Shown in pieces: positions 7,551 through 14,849 of a DNA stretch of 19,878 nt (position 1 is the first letter of the stretch; each line of letters starts with the position of its first letter). The DNA is taken from NCBI GenBank assembly GCA_038522635.1, contig JBCBJZ010000059.1, positions 1 through 19,878 of the forward strand, given 5' to 3'. The translations under genes were made by a program, and so were the position numbers. Below the pieces are notes generated by a model. The model did not search any database. It was given only the letters and a program-made list of their open reading frames with translations, and was not told the origin of the DNA. The DNA comes from JBCBJZ01 sp038522635. Lineage in GTDB: Bacteria > Pseudomonadota > Alphaproteobacteria > Rhizobiales > Hyphomicrobiaceae.

Positions 7551-7775
7551 ATGAAAAAAGAAGAAGGCGTCCATCCCGACTACCACCGCGTGAAAGTGGT
7601 GATGACCGATGGGACCGAGTTCGAGACGTACTCGACCTATGGCGCTGAAGGCGACACGATCCAGCTCGACATCGATCCGACCACCCACCCGGCGTGGACA
7701 GGTGGTTCGCAGACGCTGATGGACCGCGGCGGACGCCTCTCGCGCTTCAAAAAGAAGTTCGAAGGTCTGTTTTAG
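7551..7775 (+). CDS. rpmE: 50S ribosomal protein L31
   Basis: A 74-residue protein with the L31 pattern MKKEEGVHPDYHRVKVVMTD at the start and HPAWTGGSQTLMDRGGR followed by FKKKFEGLF at the end. L31 bridges the head of the small subunit and the central protuberance of the large subunit. There is no cysteine at all, so this is the zinc-independent form common in alphaproteobacteria rather than the CxxC zinc-ribbon form. ATG 7551 is preceded by GGAG with an eight-base gap. The gene stands alone, with a promoter and structured leader upstream and hairpins downstream, and converges on rcdA. Confidence 0.96.
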   Translation: MKKEEGVHPDYHRVKVVMTDGTEFETYSTYGAEGDTIQLDIDPTTHPAWTGGSQTLMDRGGRLSRFKKKFEGLF

Positions 7776-7776
7776 A

Positions 7777-7862
7777 GTTCACCTGCGTCAAGCGCAGGGT
7801 GAACGACGCGTCTTCGCGGTCTTCAGGACAAGCGCGTTCGTCGGCGAAAGCGCCGGCGAGCG
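7777..7862 (+). terminator. Two hairpins downstream of rpmE
   Basis: The first, 7777-7804, pairs GTTCACC-TGCG with CGCAGGGTGAAC (one bulged base) directly after the stop codon. The second, 7835-7862, pairs CGTTCGTCGGCG with CGCCGGCGAGCG around AAAG. Its two non-Watson-Crick positions are U-G wobbles only when read on the + strand, which favours an RNA made with rpmE. Neither has a good U tract, so termination is probable but not certain. Confidence 0.5.
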
Positions 7863-7888
7863 TACGCTTTGACGCGCCGAGCAACCGA

Positions 7889-8470
7889 TCAGGATGCGCG
7901 GCGGCCAAACGCTGATTGCAGCCGCACGATGTCAGCTTGCACCGGGTTCGACGGTGCGACCGGTTGCGGCAACGGCTCAGGTGGCGCGTCGTAGAAACTC
8001 GCGTCCAACTGGGTGATCCGATCGTTCATCGCATAGCTTTCGGCGATCAGCGTGCGCAGGCCGTCGGGCAACTGCTCGTAATGCTTGATGTGGCCAGGCC
8101 GGGCGATGCCCGCAAGTTTGATGCGTGAACGTTTCGCGCGCGCTTCATCAGCGGTGATCTCGCCATCGCGCAGCGAACGTCGCACCAGCAACCATGACGC
8201 GACCTCCAACAGCCGTGTGGTCAACCGCATGCTTTCGGTCGCATAGGTTGCAGCGAGCGGCGGCGTCAACGTCTTTGCAGCCCGTCGGCCTTCACCATCC
8301 AGGTAGGCTGCGGTGCGTTCCACCAGCGCCATGCCTTCCGTGAAGATCTCGTCGAAACGGTGCGAGGCGGCGAAGTGCTGGCCGAAGGGGATGGCCTCGT
8401 GGGTCACGAGGGCGATATCACTGGCCGGCTCGTCGGGCCGTTTAGCCCCTCCGAAGAAATCCGAAATCAT
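7889..8470 (-). CDS. rcdA: RcdA-family protein (DUF1465), regulator of CtrA degradation
   Basis: A 193-residue cytoplasmic helical protein. The block FTEGMALVERTAAYLDGEGR, then YATESMRLTTRLLEVASWLL, fits the DUF1465/RcdA family, restricted to alphaproteobacteria. In Caulobacter RcdA is a dimeric adaptor that joins CpdR-primed ClpXP and, with PopA, delivers CtrA and other cell-cycle substrates for proteolysis. ATG 8470 begins MISDFFGGAKRP, with AAGGTGG about ten bases upstream. The C-terminal tail (about 160-193) is Pro-rich and disordered, in line with the flexible tail of Caulobacter RcdA. It converges with rpmE; upstream lies a 552-base stretch without a protein gene. Confidence 0.85.
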   Translation of the reverse strand: MISDFFGGAKRPDEPASDIALVTHEAIPFGQHFAASHRFDEIFTEGMALVERTAAYLDGEGRRAAKTLTPPLAATYATESMRLTTRLLEVASWLLVRRSLRDGEITADEARAKRSRIKLAGIARPGHIKHYEQLPDGLRTLIAESYAMNDRITQLDASFYDAPPEPLPQPVAPSNPVQADIVRLQSAFGRRAS

Positions 8471-8686
8471 TGGCGAACGCCCACCTTACCGATACTGACT
8501 TTGCTTTTGGTTGCGCTGAGAAACGCTTGACCGATCAACGATTATGGAACCCACCGCGCTTGTTGCCCTCCCCCGAAGGCATGCGGTCAAAATCCAACAA
8601 CCGTTAACGCGAGTGTAGGCCAGTGCTTCCCATCAACGGGTTAACACGCTGACCCGAAATTGGGTTGTTTTGGTGGCCACGCCGGC

Positions 8687-8781
8687 AAAAAAAAAGAGCC
8701 GCACAAGGCGGCTCAGAAGTTAACAGGGAGGCGTCAAACCGAGCGGGACAGGCCCACTCGAAGATCCAGATGACTGGATGC
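8687..8781 (-). ncRNA. Candidate small regulatory RNA, three stem-loops with anti-SD stretch
   Basis: Read on the - strand, a roughly 95-base transcript would fold as follows. Stem 1 is ATCCAG-TCAT-CTGGAT (8779-8764). Stem 2 is CGAGTGGG-CCTGT-CCCGCTCG (8760-8740). An unpaired stretch containing GCCTCCC (8732-8726) follows, then terminator stem GAGCCGC-CTTGT-GCGGCTC (8714-8696) and nine Ts. The single imperfect pair in stem 2 is a G-U wobble on this strand but a C-A clash on the other, supporting the orientation. A weak -10 (CTATTC, 8793-8788) gives the estimated 5' end; no good -35 is visible. The layout resembles Hfq-dependent alphaproteobacterial sRNAs that block ribosome-binding sites. I cannot assign it to a named family. 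An alternative is a long 3' UTR end of the tad transcript. Confidence 0.6.
8696..8714 (-). terminator. Strong intrinsic terminator of the candidate sRNA
   Basis: A perfect 7-base-pair GC-rich stem (GAGCCGC and GCGGCTC, 5-base loop) followed on the - strand by nine consecutive Ts (8695-8687). It is the best rho-independent terminator in the window. No protein gene ends directly before it. Confidence 0.85.
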
Positions 8782-8933
8782 CTTGGAGAATAGCGTGCCA
8801 TGGCTAACAAAGGCTTAAGCGCACACATCGATGTGCTCTTTTTTCATTAACCTTGGGGCAGGCGTCGTGCGCGATGCCAGATGGTGTTCAAGGTTAAGCG
8901 CGGCGCCACCTCAAGCAGCGTGACAACGACAAA

Positions 8934-8953
8934 CCCCGGCATCGCTGCCAGGG
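8934..8953 (-). terminator. Probable terminator of the tad/cpa operon
   Basis: On the - strand CCCTGGC pairs with GCCGGGG around AGCGAT, with one U-G wobble that pairs only on this strand, followed by TTTGTCGTT. It lies about 70 bases past the tadC stop codon, the expected place for the end of the pilus operon. Confidence 0.55.
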
Positions 8954-9022
8954 TGTTGTCCACGCACAACCGGAACTTTGAAGCCTTTGCGGACGCGACC
9001 TGCTGCCTGTGGCCCGCGGCCG

Positions 9023-10000
9023 TCAGTCGAGCTTCATCACCTGGATGATCGCGGGGCCAAGGATCACCACGAACAGCACCGGCAAGAAGAACACGATCAT
9101 CGGCACGGTCAGCTTGGGCGGCAGCGCGGCAGCCTTTTTCTCAGCTTCCGACATCCGCATGTCGCGGTTTTCTTTCGCCATCACGCGTAGCGCGTTGCCG
9201 ATCGGCGTCCCGTAGCGTTCCGCCTGGATGAGCGCTGTTGCCACCGCCTTGATGCCGGGCAGACCTGTGCGTTTGCCAAGGTTCTCAAACGACTGGCGGC
9301 GTTCGGGCAGATAGGACAATTCAGCTGTGGTCAGGCGGAATTCTTCGGCGAGTTCCACCGACTGCTGCGTGATCTCACGCGACACTTTATCGAACGCCTG
9401 CTCAATCGAGATACCGGCCTGCACGCAGATCAGCAGCATGTCGAGGGCGTCGGGAAACGCCTGGCTGATGGCCTGCTGGCGCCGCTGCACAAGGTTTTCG
9501 ACGAAGAAGTTTGGCAGGTAGAAACCGAAGTAGCCGGCTGCCAGCGCCGCGCCGATTTTGGCGATCGGCGGATACTCGTGGTTCGACAGCGCAAACAGGT
9601 AGACGAGTGCCGCGATGCACAACACGATCGGCATCACCAGACGCCCGAACACGTAGGTGACAAGCGGCGTCTGCCCACGCAAACCCGCCATCTTCATCTT
9701 GTTGCGGATCTCTTCGGTCTCGAAGGCCTTGCGCAGACCAAGCGTGTCGACGATTTGCGAGACCACGCCCTTCGACTGCTTCTGGCGCAGGCTGCCTTTG
9801 CCCTCCGTCGCCGCCAGTTCAGCGAGCCGCGTCGCGCGCATCTTGTCGCGCTCCGTCGCCATCACCTTCATGCGCTGGTTCATCTTGTCTTTCGACAACG
9901 CCGGCAACGCGATCGTGAGCACGGTCGCAGCGGCCGCGATCGCCGCCAAGATCATCACGATCAGCTGCGGGCGAAAGAACAGGTCGACGAAATCCACCAT
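9023..10000 (-). CDS. tadC: TadC, inner-membrane platform protein of the Flp pilus machine
   Basis: A 325-residue type II secretion F-domain protein. Hydrophobic helices lie at about 12-32, 119-137, 147-165 and 297-320. The T2SSF domain (about 180-300) opens with FPDALDMLLICVQAGISIEQ, the family hallmark. TadC pairs with TadB to form the platform that the CpaF ATPase acts on to push pilin subunits out. ATG 10000 is preceded by GAGG with a nine-base gap. It is the last gene of the cluster; the tadB stop lies 161 bases upstream, a longer gap than the overlap or tight spacing between the genes before it. Confidence 0.93.
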   Translation of the reverse strand: MVDFVDLFFRPQLIVMILAAIAAAATVLTIALPALSKDKMNQRMKVMATERDKMRATRLAELAATEGKGSLRQKQSKGVVSQIVDTLGLRKAFETEEIRNKMKMAGLRGQTPLVTYVFGRLVMPIVLCIAALVYLFALSNHEYPPIAKIGAALAAGYFGFYLPNFFVENLVQRRQQAISQAFPDALDMLLICVQAGISIEQAFDKVSREITQQSVELAEEFRLTTAELSYLPERRQSFENLGKRTGLPGIKAVATALIQAERYGTPIGNALRVMAKENRDMRMSEAEKKAAALPPKLTVPMIVFFLPVLFVVILGPAIIQVMKLD

Positions 10001-10161
10001 GGATCTAACCTCTTACGTCGGTGGATGCGCGCAGGCGCACCCTCAACATGCAGTGCCGGCAACGTCTGCTTGACGAGACGTCACGTCCGAAAAACGTCGG
10101 GCGCTGCCGACAACGCTATTGCCGGGGCGCGCCACGAAAACGCAGCAGCGCGCCGCCCACG
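10001..10161 (-). other. tadB-tadC intergenic gap
   Basis: The gap contains an inverted repeat ACGTCT and AGACGT around an 8-base loop (about 10062-10081) and several short GC-rich complementary runs, but no convincing promoter, terminator or small gene. I list it because neighbouring pilus genes are packed much more tightly. Confidence 0.3.
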
Positions 10162-11157
10162 TCAGTACTTGAAGTTGATCATCTTCTTCATGCTGAAGAT
10201 GCCGATGGACATCCAGCAACCGGCCGCAAAGAGCAGGAACTGGCCCATCTTTTTGGTCCAAAGCAGCGAGATGTATTCGGGTGCGGAAACGTAGACCATG
10301 CCCATCACGATGAACGGCAGGGCGCCGAGCACGGCGGCCGATGCTTTCGCTTCCGCGGAGAGGGCAGCGACCTTCATCGCCAGCGCCTTACGCGAGCGCA
10401 GCACGTTCGACAGGTTGCCCAACGCTTCAGACAAGTTACCGCCGGCCTGCTGCTGGATCGCGATCACGATCGAGAAGAACTTCACCTCAGGCAGCGGCAT
10501 GCGCTTGATCATGCGCTCGAAGGCTTCGACCAGCGGCACGCCCACGCGCTGTTGATCGACCAGGTCCTGGAATTCGCCGGCAACGGGTTGCGGGGATTCT
10601 TTTGCAATGATCGCCAAGCAGTCGTTGAGCGGTAGACCCGACTTCACGCCGCGCACGATCACATCGATGGCGTTTGCAAATTCGTTGACGAACTTCGTCT
10701 GGCGGCGCTTGGTCAGGCGCGCCAGGATCCAACGCGGCAAACCGAACGTGCCGGCAAAGGCGGCCGCACCTGCCGCGAGCGGCGTAACGCCGGGGAAGCT
10801 CACGAACACGAGCACACCGCACACCACACCCAGGATCGCGGAGAAACCCCAGAACACGGGCACCGTGATATCCAGGCCCGCCCTCTGAATGCGCAAACGT
10901 AAGGAGACTTTCTCCTTCTTCTGCGCGTTCTCGAGTTCCTTCAGCTTTTCAGCAACGGCCTTCCGGCGGTTCTGATGGCCCTCAGCTTCCTGCTTGCGCG
11001 CCACCGCCCGTTGGCGGTTCTCCGTCACGCCCGCGATGCGTTTATCGGTTTTGCGCTCACCCGACATGTAGGGGTAGAGCATCACGAAGACGATCGCGAT
11101 GACGGACACGGCCGCCATCCCCATCATCGCAAACTCGATCATGTTGTCATCAAGCAT
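10162..11157 (-). CDS. tadB: TadB, inner-membrane platform protein of the Flp pilus machine
   Basis: A 331-residue T2SSF-domain protein. A first helix (about 8-28) is followed by a charged cytoplasmic stretch, paired helices at about 100-145, the F domain (about 155-285, with FVNEFANAIDVIVRGVKSGL) and a C-terminal helix. It is known to form the hetero-oligomeric base with TadC beneath the CpaF hexamer. Its start overlaps the end of cpaF by eight bases (11150-11157), so the two are translationally coupled. ATG 11157 reads MLDDNMIEFAMM; an ATG five codons in is a less likely start. Confidence 0.93.
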   Translation of the reverse strand: MLDDNMIEFAMMGMAAVSVIAIVFVMLYPYMSGERKTDKRIAGVTENRQRAVARKQEAEGHQNRRKAVAEKLKELENAQKKEKVSLRLRIQRAGLDITVPVFWGFSAILGVVCGVLVFVSFPGVTPLAAGAAAFAGTFGLPRWILARLTKRRQTKFVNEFANAIDVIVRGVKSGLPLNDCLAIIAKESPQPVAGEFQDLVDQQRVGVPLVEAFERMIKRMPLPEVKFFSIVIAIQQQAGGNLSEALGNLSNVLRSRKALAMKVAALSAEAKASAAVLGALPFIVMGMVYVSAPEYISLLWTKKMGQFLLFAAGCWMSIGIFSMKKMINFKY

Positions 11158-12622
11158 TCATGTCACCCAGCGGGTTGCCGAAGTCGTCATTTATCTCGGC
11201 CCCAGAAAGCGCCTGCGCGAGACGATCGGTCTCTTTGTAGTATTCAGCGCGTTCCCAGAAGCGCGGCCGCGCGATTCCCGTTGAGCGGTGATTGCCAACG
11301 ATCTTGCCGCGGTCGTCTTCGCCGGTGATGTCGAAGACGATGATGTTTTGCAGCGTCACCACATCGCCTTCCATGCCCACAACCTCGGTGATGTGGGTCA
11401 CCTTCCGCGAGCCATCGCGCAGGCGGGACGCCTGGATGATCACGTCGATCGAGCCGACGATCATCTCGCGAATGGTGCGCACGGGCAGCGAGTAGCCGCC
11501 CATCATGATCATCGATTCAAGACGCGAGATCGCTTCACGTGGCGAGTTGGAGTGGAGCGTCCCCATCGAGCCGTCGTGGCCCGTGTTCATCGCCTGCAGC
11601 AGGTCGAAGGCTTCAGGACCACGCACCTCGCCGACGATGATACGTTCAGGGCGCATACGCAGGCAGTTCTTGACGAGATCGCGCATGGTGATCTCGCCCT
11701 CGCCCTCAAGGTTGGGCGGACGCGTTTCGAGGCGCACCACGTGGGGTTGCTGCAGTTGCAGTTCGGCGGAGTCTTCGCAGGTGATGATCCGCTCGTCCTG
11801 ATCGATCGGCGCCGTCATGCAGTTGAGCAGCGTCGTCTTACCCGAACCCGTACCACCGGAGATAAGGACGTTGCAGCGCACCCGCCCGATGATCTCCAGG
11901 ATGGTTTTTGCTTCCGGCGTGATCGATTGGAACTTGACCAGCTGCTCAAGCTTCAGCCGGTCCTTCTTAAATTTACGAATGGTGAGAGCGGGGCCATCGA
12001 TGGCGAGCGGCGGCGCGATCACGTTCACACGTGAACCATCGGGCAGACGCGCGTCACAGATCGGGCTTGACTCATCCACGCGGCGGCCAACCTGGCTCAC
12101 GATCCGCTGGCAGATGTTCATGAGCTGCGCGTTGTCAGCGAAACGTACACCTGAGTCTTCGACCTTGCCGTCCACCTCGATGTAGGTGATGTCGGCCCCG
12201 TTCACCATCACGTCGGCGATGTCATCGCGCGCCAGCAAAGGTTCAAGTGGACCGTAACCCAACACATCGTTGCAGATGTCCTCGAGCAGTTCTTCCTGCT
12301 CGGCGATCGACATCACGACGTTCTTGATCTGGATGATCTCGCTGACGATGTCACGGATCTCTTCGCGCGCCGCCGACGCATCGAGCTTGGCAAGCTGCGT
12401 CAGGTCGATCGTATCGATGAGCGCGTTAAAGACGGTTGTCTTGACGTCGTAGTATTCTTCGGAGTGCCGGCGTTCACGCTTGGGCGCTTCCGCTTGTGGA
12501 GCGGGCGGGGGCGCAGCCGCCTGCGGTTGTGATGCTTGACGTTGTGCCGGTTGCGCCGACGCCGGTGCCGTTGCGACGCCGGTGCCCCCACCGCCGCCCT
12601 CGTTCGAACGCTTGCCAAACAT
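11150..12622 (-). CDS. cpaF: CpaF/TadA, pilus assembly and secretion ATPase
   Basis: A 490-residue type II/IV secretion ATPase. The first 50 residues are low-complexity (Gly, Ala, Pro, Gln), a disordered extension. Walker A GGTGSGKT is at 256-263, an Asp-rich box at about 276-289 (DERIITCEDSAELQL), Walker B RIIVGEVRG at 327-335 and the His box GHDGSMGTLHSNS at 348-360. All catalytic features are present. In the family it works as a hexamer that powers both extension and retraction of the tad pilus. ATG 12622 begins MFGKRSNEGG. It overlaps tadB and follows cpaE after 123 bases. Confidence 0.96.
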   Translation of the reverse strand: MFGKRSNEGGGGGTGVATAPASAQPAQRQASQPQAAAPPPAPQAEAPKRERRHSEEYYDVKTTVFNALIDTIDLTQLAKLDASAAREEIRDIVSEIIQIKNVVMSIAEQEELLEDICNDVLGYGPLEPLLARDDIADVMVNGADITYIEVDGKVEDSGVRFADNAQLMNICQRIVSQVGRRVDESSPICDARLPDGSRVNVIAPPLAIDGPALTIRKFKKDRLKLEQLVKFQSITPEAKTILEIIGRVRCNVLISGGTGSGKTTLLNCMTAPIDQDERIITCEDSAELQLQQPHVVRLETRPPNLEGEGEITMRDLVKNCLRMRPERIIVGEVRGPEAFDLLQAMNTGHDGSMGTLHSNSPREAISRLESMIMMGGYSLPVRTIREMIVGSIDVIIQASRLRDGSRKVTHITEVVGMEGDVVTLQNIIVFDITGEDDRGKIVGNHRSTGIARPRFWERAEYYKETDRLAQALSGAEINDDFGNPLGDMNA

Positions 12623-12745
12623 GGGCTAGCTCCCTTCCCCTCTGGCGTTCCCTCGGCTCCGACCGCATGCGGTCAAGCGTCGGGATGGCAGACCTGTCAT
12701 CAGCGCATGCGCTCGCACGCCCTCCAGGAGAGCGCGCGACGCGGA

Positions 12746-14053
12746 TCAACGCTTGAGTTTGAACCTTTCGAGCAGTGGGCCGAGCGACGACTTCTTCTCG
12801 ACCTTCGTTTCGGTGCGATGCGTCAGGCGCAGCGCAAGATCGCGGAAGTTCTGTGTCGCCTTCGCCTTGGCCGCGGCCTCCTGGACCATCTGGCCGTTGT
12901 TGGACGCAAGGCCGAACGTCTCAGGGTCGTGCTCGATCACCACCGCCGGCTCAACACCGAGCGCCCCCGCAAACTCCTTGACCGAGATCTCCGGACGCTT
13001 GGGCGTGTTGATCATGTTCATGACGAGATGCGGTGGCGCGTCGTTGTCACGGCTCTGACGGATCAGATCGAACAGGTTTTTGGCGTTGCGCATGTTGGCG
13101 AGATCGGGAATGGCCGTGACCACGATCTCATCGGACTGCAACAGCACGCGCTTGGCCCACGACGTCCACACATGTGGCATATCGATCGCCACGTAAGGCA
13201 CGTTCTGGCGCACCACATCGACCACCAGATCGCAGGCGTCCGGTGACATGTCGTAATCGCGATCGAGCAGCACGGGCGCGGCGAACAAGCTGAGATGTTC
13301 GGAGCACTTCGTCAGCAGACGATCGAGCAGCACCTCGTCGAGACGCTCAGGTGTGCTCAGCGCGTCCGCGATGCCCTGCACCGGGTCCTGATCGAAGTCG
13401 AGGCCGGCCGTCCCGAAGGCGAGATCGAAATCGGTGATGACGACGTCGCTCTTGAGCATCTCGGAGATGACCCAGGCGGTGTTGTGGCACACCGTGCTCG
13501 ACCCCACGCCACCCTTTGCGCCCACGAACGTGATGACGTGGCCGACGGGGTCAGTGTCAGGATCGTTGTAGAGGTTGGAGATGCTCTCCATGAACTGGAT
13601 CGGCGAGATCGGCGCGACCAGATACTCGCTGACGCCGCGCTTCAGCAGTTCGCGGTACAGCACCACATCGTTGATGTGACCGATGACGATAACCTTGGTG
13701 CCCGCATCACAGCACTCCGCGAGGCGCTCCAGCTCAAAAAGCATCTCACCGCGGCCAAGCGTCGATTCAAGCACGATCAGGTTTGGCGTCGGGCTCTCTT
13801 CGTAATGCGCCACCGCTGCCTGCGCGCCGCCCATGTGTACGCTCACATGGGCCTTGGCGAGACGGCGGTCTTCGGCGGCGTGCTGGATCGCTTCGGCCGT
13901 CGAGGGGTCTTCGCAGAACGCCTGGATCGAGATGCGCGGGATCGGCCGCGCACGCTCGTTGTTGTCACTTTGGGCATCCCCGGCGTCGAGGGGCGCAAGC
14001 GCACGTGCGCCCGTTTCCGCTTCGGCCTCGTAGGCCAACGCTTCGTTGCTCAT
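12746..14053 (-). CDS. cpaE: CpaE/TadZ, ParA/MinD-like pilus localisation ATPase
   Basis: About 435 residues. The N-terminal half (about 40-160) looks like an atypical receiver domain (NLIVLESTLGRGEMLFELER). The C-terminal half is a ParA/MinD-type ATPase with the deviant Walker A GAKGGVGSST (about 178-187) and DFDLAFGTAGLDFD for the switch region. CpaE/TadZ is known to recruit the pilus machine to a pole. I chose ATG 14053, with GGGAG five bases upstream; an in-frame GTG at 14065 adds four residues. It follows cpaD with only a 17-base gap. Confidence 0.93.
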   Translation of the reverse strand: MSNEALAYEAEAETGARALAPLDAGDAQSDNNERARPIPRISIQAFCEDPSTAEAIQHAAEDRRLAKAHVSVHMGGAQAAVAHYEESPTPNLIVLESTLGRGEMLFELERLAECCDAGTKVIVIGHINDVVLYRELLKRGVSEYLVAPISPIQFMESISNLYNDPDTDPVGHVITFVGAKGGVGSSTVCHNTAWVISEMLKSDVVITDFDLAFGTAGLDFDQDPVQGIADALSTPERLDEVLLDRLLTKCSEHLSLFAAPVLLDRDYDMSPDACDLVVDVVRQNVPYVAIDMPHVWTSWAKRVLLQSDEIVVTAIPDLANMRNAKNLFDLIRQSRDNDAPPHLVMNMINTPKRPEISVKEFAGALGVEPAVVIEHDPETFGLASNNGQMVQEAAAKAKATQNFRDLALRLTHRTETKVEKKSSLGPLLERFKLKR

Positions 14054-14070
14054 ATCCACTCCCACTCTTT

Positions 14071-14823
14071 CTAGTTCTGGCCGGCGGCGCGCGCACGCTC
14101 GTCGGATTGCTTTTGCGAGATCGTCGACTGGCCCTTGATGAACTTGTCGAAGACCACATCGCGCCGGTCGCTATCGCGCCCCGTCATCCCGCGCGGAACG
14201 AGCAGATCGCCGGGGTTGGCGATCTGGGCGGCGAGGTTGCGTTGCGTCGCACAACCCATGTTCGGGTAGGGCAGGTTGTTGGCCTGCTCGGCAAGGTTGG
14301 TAGGCCAGTGACCGCACTCAGGCCCGTGCGCCACGTAGCGCGTGAACGACAGGCGCATAGGTGGGCTTGGGTGATGCTCATCGTGGAAGGTCTCCACCGA
14401 CAGCGCGTGCGAGGCGTAGCCGTAGTCCTTCATCAGGTGGCGGATGTCGGCGAGCGCCTGGTTGGCTGCGACCTCATTGGGCGAACCGCTTGGGACGGCC
14501 ACCACCAGTTTCGAATTCGCAAGAGCTGCGCCGCGGAAGTGCGCCAGGAAGTTTGCAACACGCGCACGCTGATGGGGACGCAGGCCGTGTTGACCGCGCG
14601 GCACCTTCAGATGAAGCCGCGCTGGCTTTTGCTGCACCATGATCGGATGCCGCTCGGTGGGATCGACCAAGGTCCAGCTATGCACGTTGCCGGGGTCTTC
14701 CAGCGATTTGCAGCCAGCCAGACCCACTGCGAGGATCAGGGCGAGGGTGGAAACTTTGGCAAGCTTCCTGACCGCCGGGGTCAGTCCATATTCGGACCGG
14801 ATGGATGTCGCGGGCGACGTCAT
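14071..14823 (-). CDS. cpaD: CpaD, pilus assembly outer-membrane lipoprotein
   Basis: A 250-residue protein with a lipoprotein signal peptide: hydrophobic core ALILAVGLAGC, lipobox LAGC with Cys38. The C-terminal part carries the CpaD family signature CGHWPTNLAEQANNLPYPNM, then GCATQRNLAAQIANPGDLL. CpaD is thought to act as the pilotin or accessory for the CpaC secretin in the outer membrane. The N-terminus before the hydrophobic stretch is long (about 22 residues). ATG 14823 has GGAG with an eight-base gap. It follows cpaC after 26 bases. Confidence 0.92.
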   Translation of the reverse strand: MTSPATSIRSEYGLTPAVRKLAKVSTLALILAVGLAGCKSLEDPGNVHSWTLVDPTERHPIMVQQKPARLHLKVPRGQHGLRPHQRARVANFLAHFRGAALANSKLVVAVPSGSPNEVAANQALADIRHLMKDYGYASHALSVETFHDEHHPSPPMRLSFTRYVAHGPECGHWPTNLAEQANNLPYPNMGCATQRNLAAQIANPGDLLVPRGMTGRDSDRRDVVFDKFIKGQSTISQKQSDERARAAGQN

Positions 14824-14849
14824 AATCTTGTCTCCAAACCTTTTCCGAA

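Larger units (their letters stand above)
8471..9022. other. 552-base stretch without a protein gene
   Basis: Besides the sRNA and terminators listed separately, this stretch holds an 8-base inverted repeat TTAACCTT (8847-8854) and AAGGTTAA (8890-8897) 35 bases apart. It also has a palindrome CACATCGATGTG (8824-8835) followed on the + strand by CTC and six Ts, which could act as a weak + strand terminator. Start regions of rcdA lie at its left end. No open frame in it looks coding. Confidence 0.5.

Noticed and set aside
8604..8828. 74-residue open frame on the - strand
   Set aside because: It runs straight through the sRNA stems and the strong terminator, has no ribosome-binding site I can see and no protein character.
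8820..8845. Palindrome CACATCGATGTG plus T-run as a + strand terminator
   Set aside because: No + strand gene lies upstream, and the best hairpin has a mismatch near its base; kept only as a note in the description of the stretch without a protein gene.
11288..12034. 248-residue open frame opposite cpaF
   Set aside because: Antisense to a gene with all ATPase motifs intact; composition (many His, Arg, Asp) is typical of a shadow frame.
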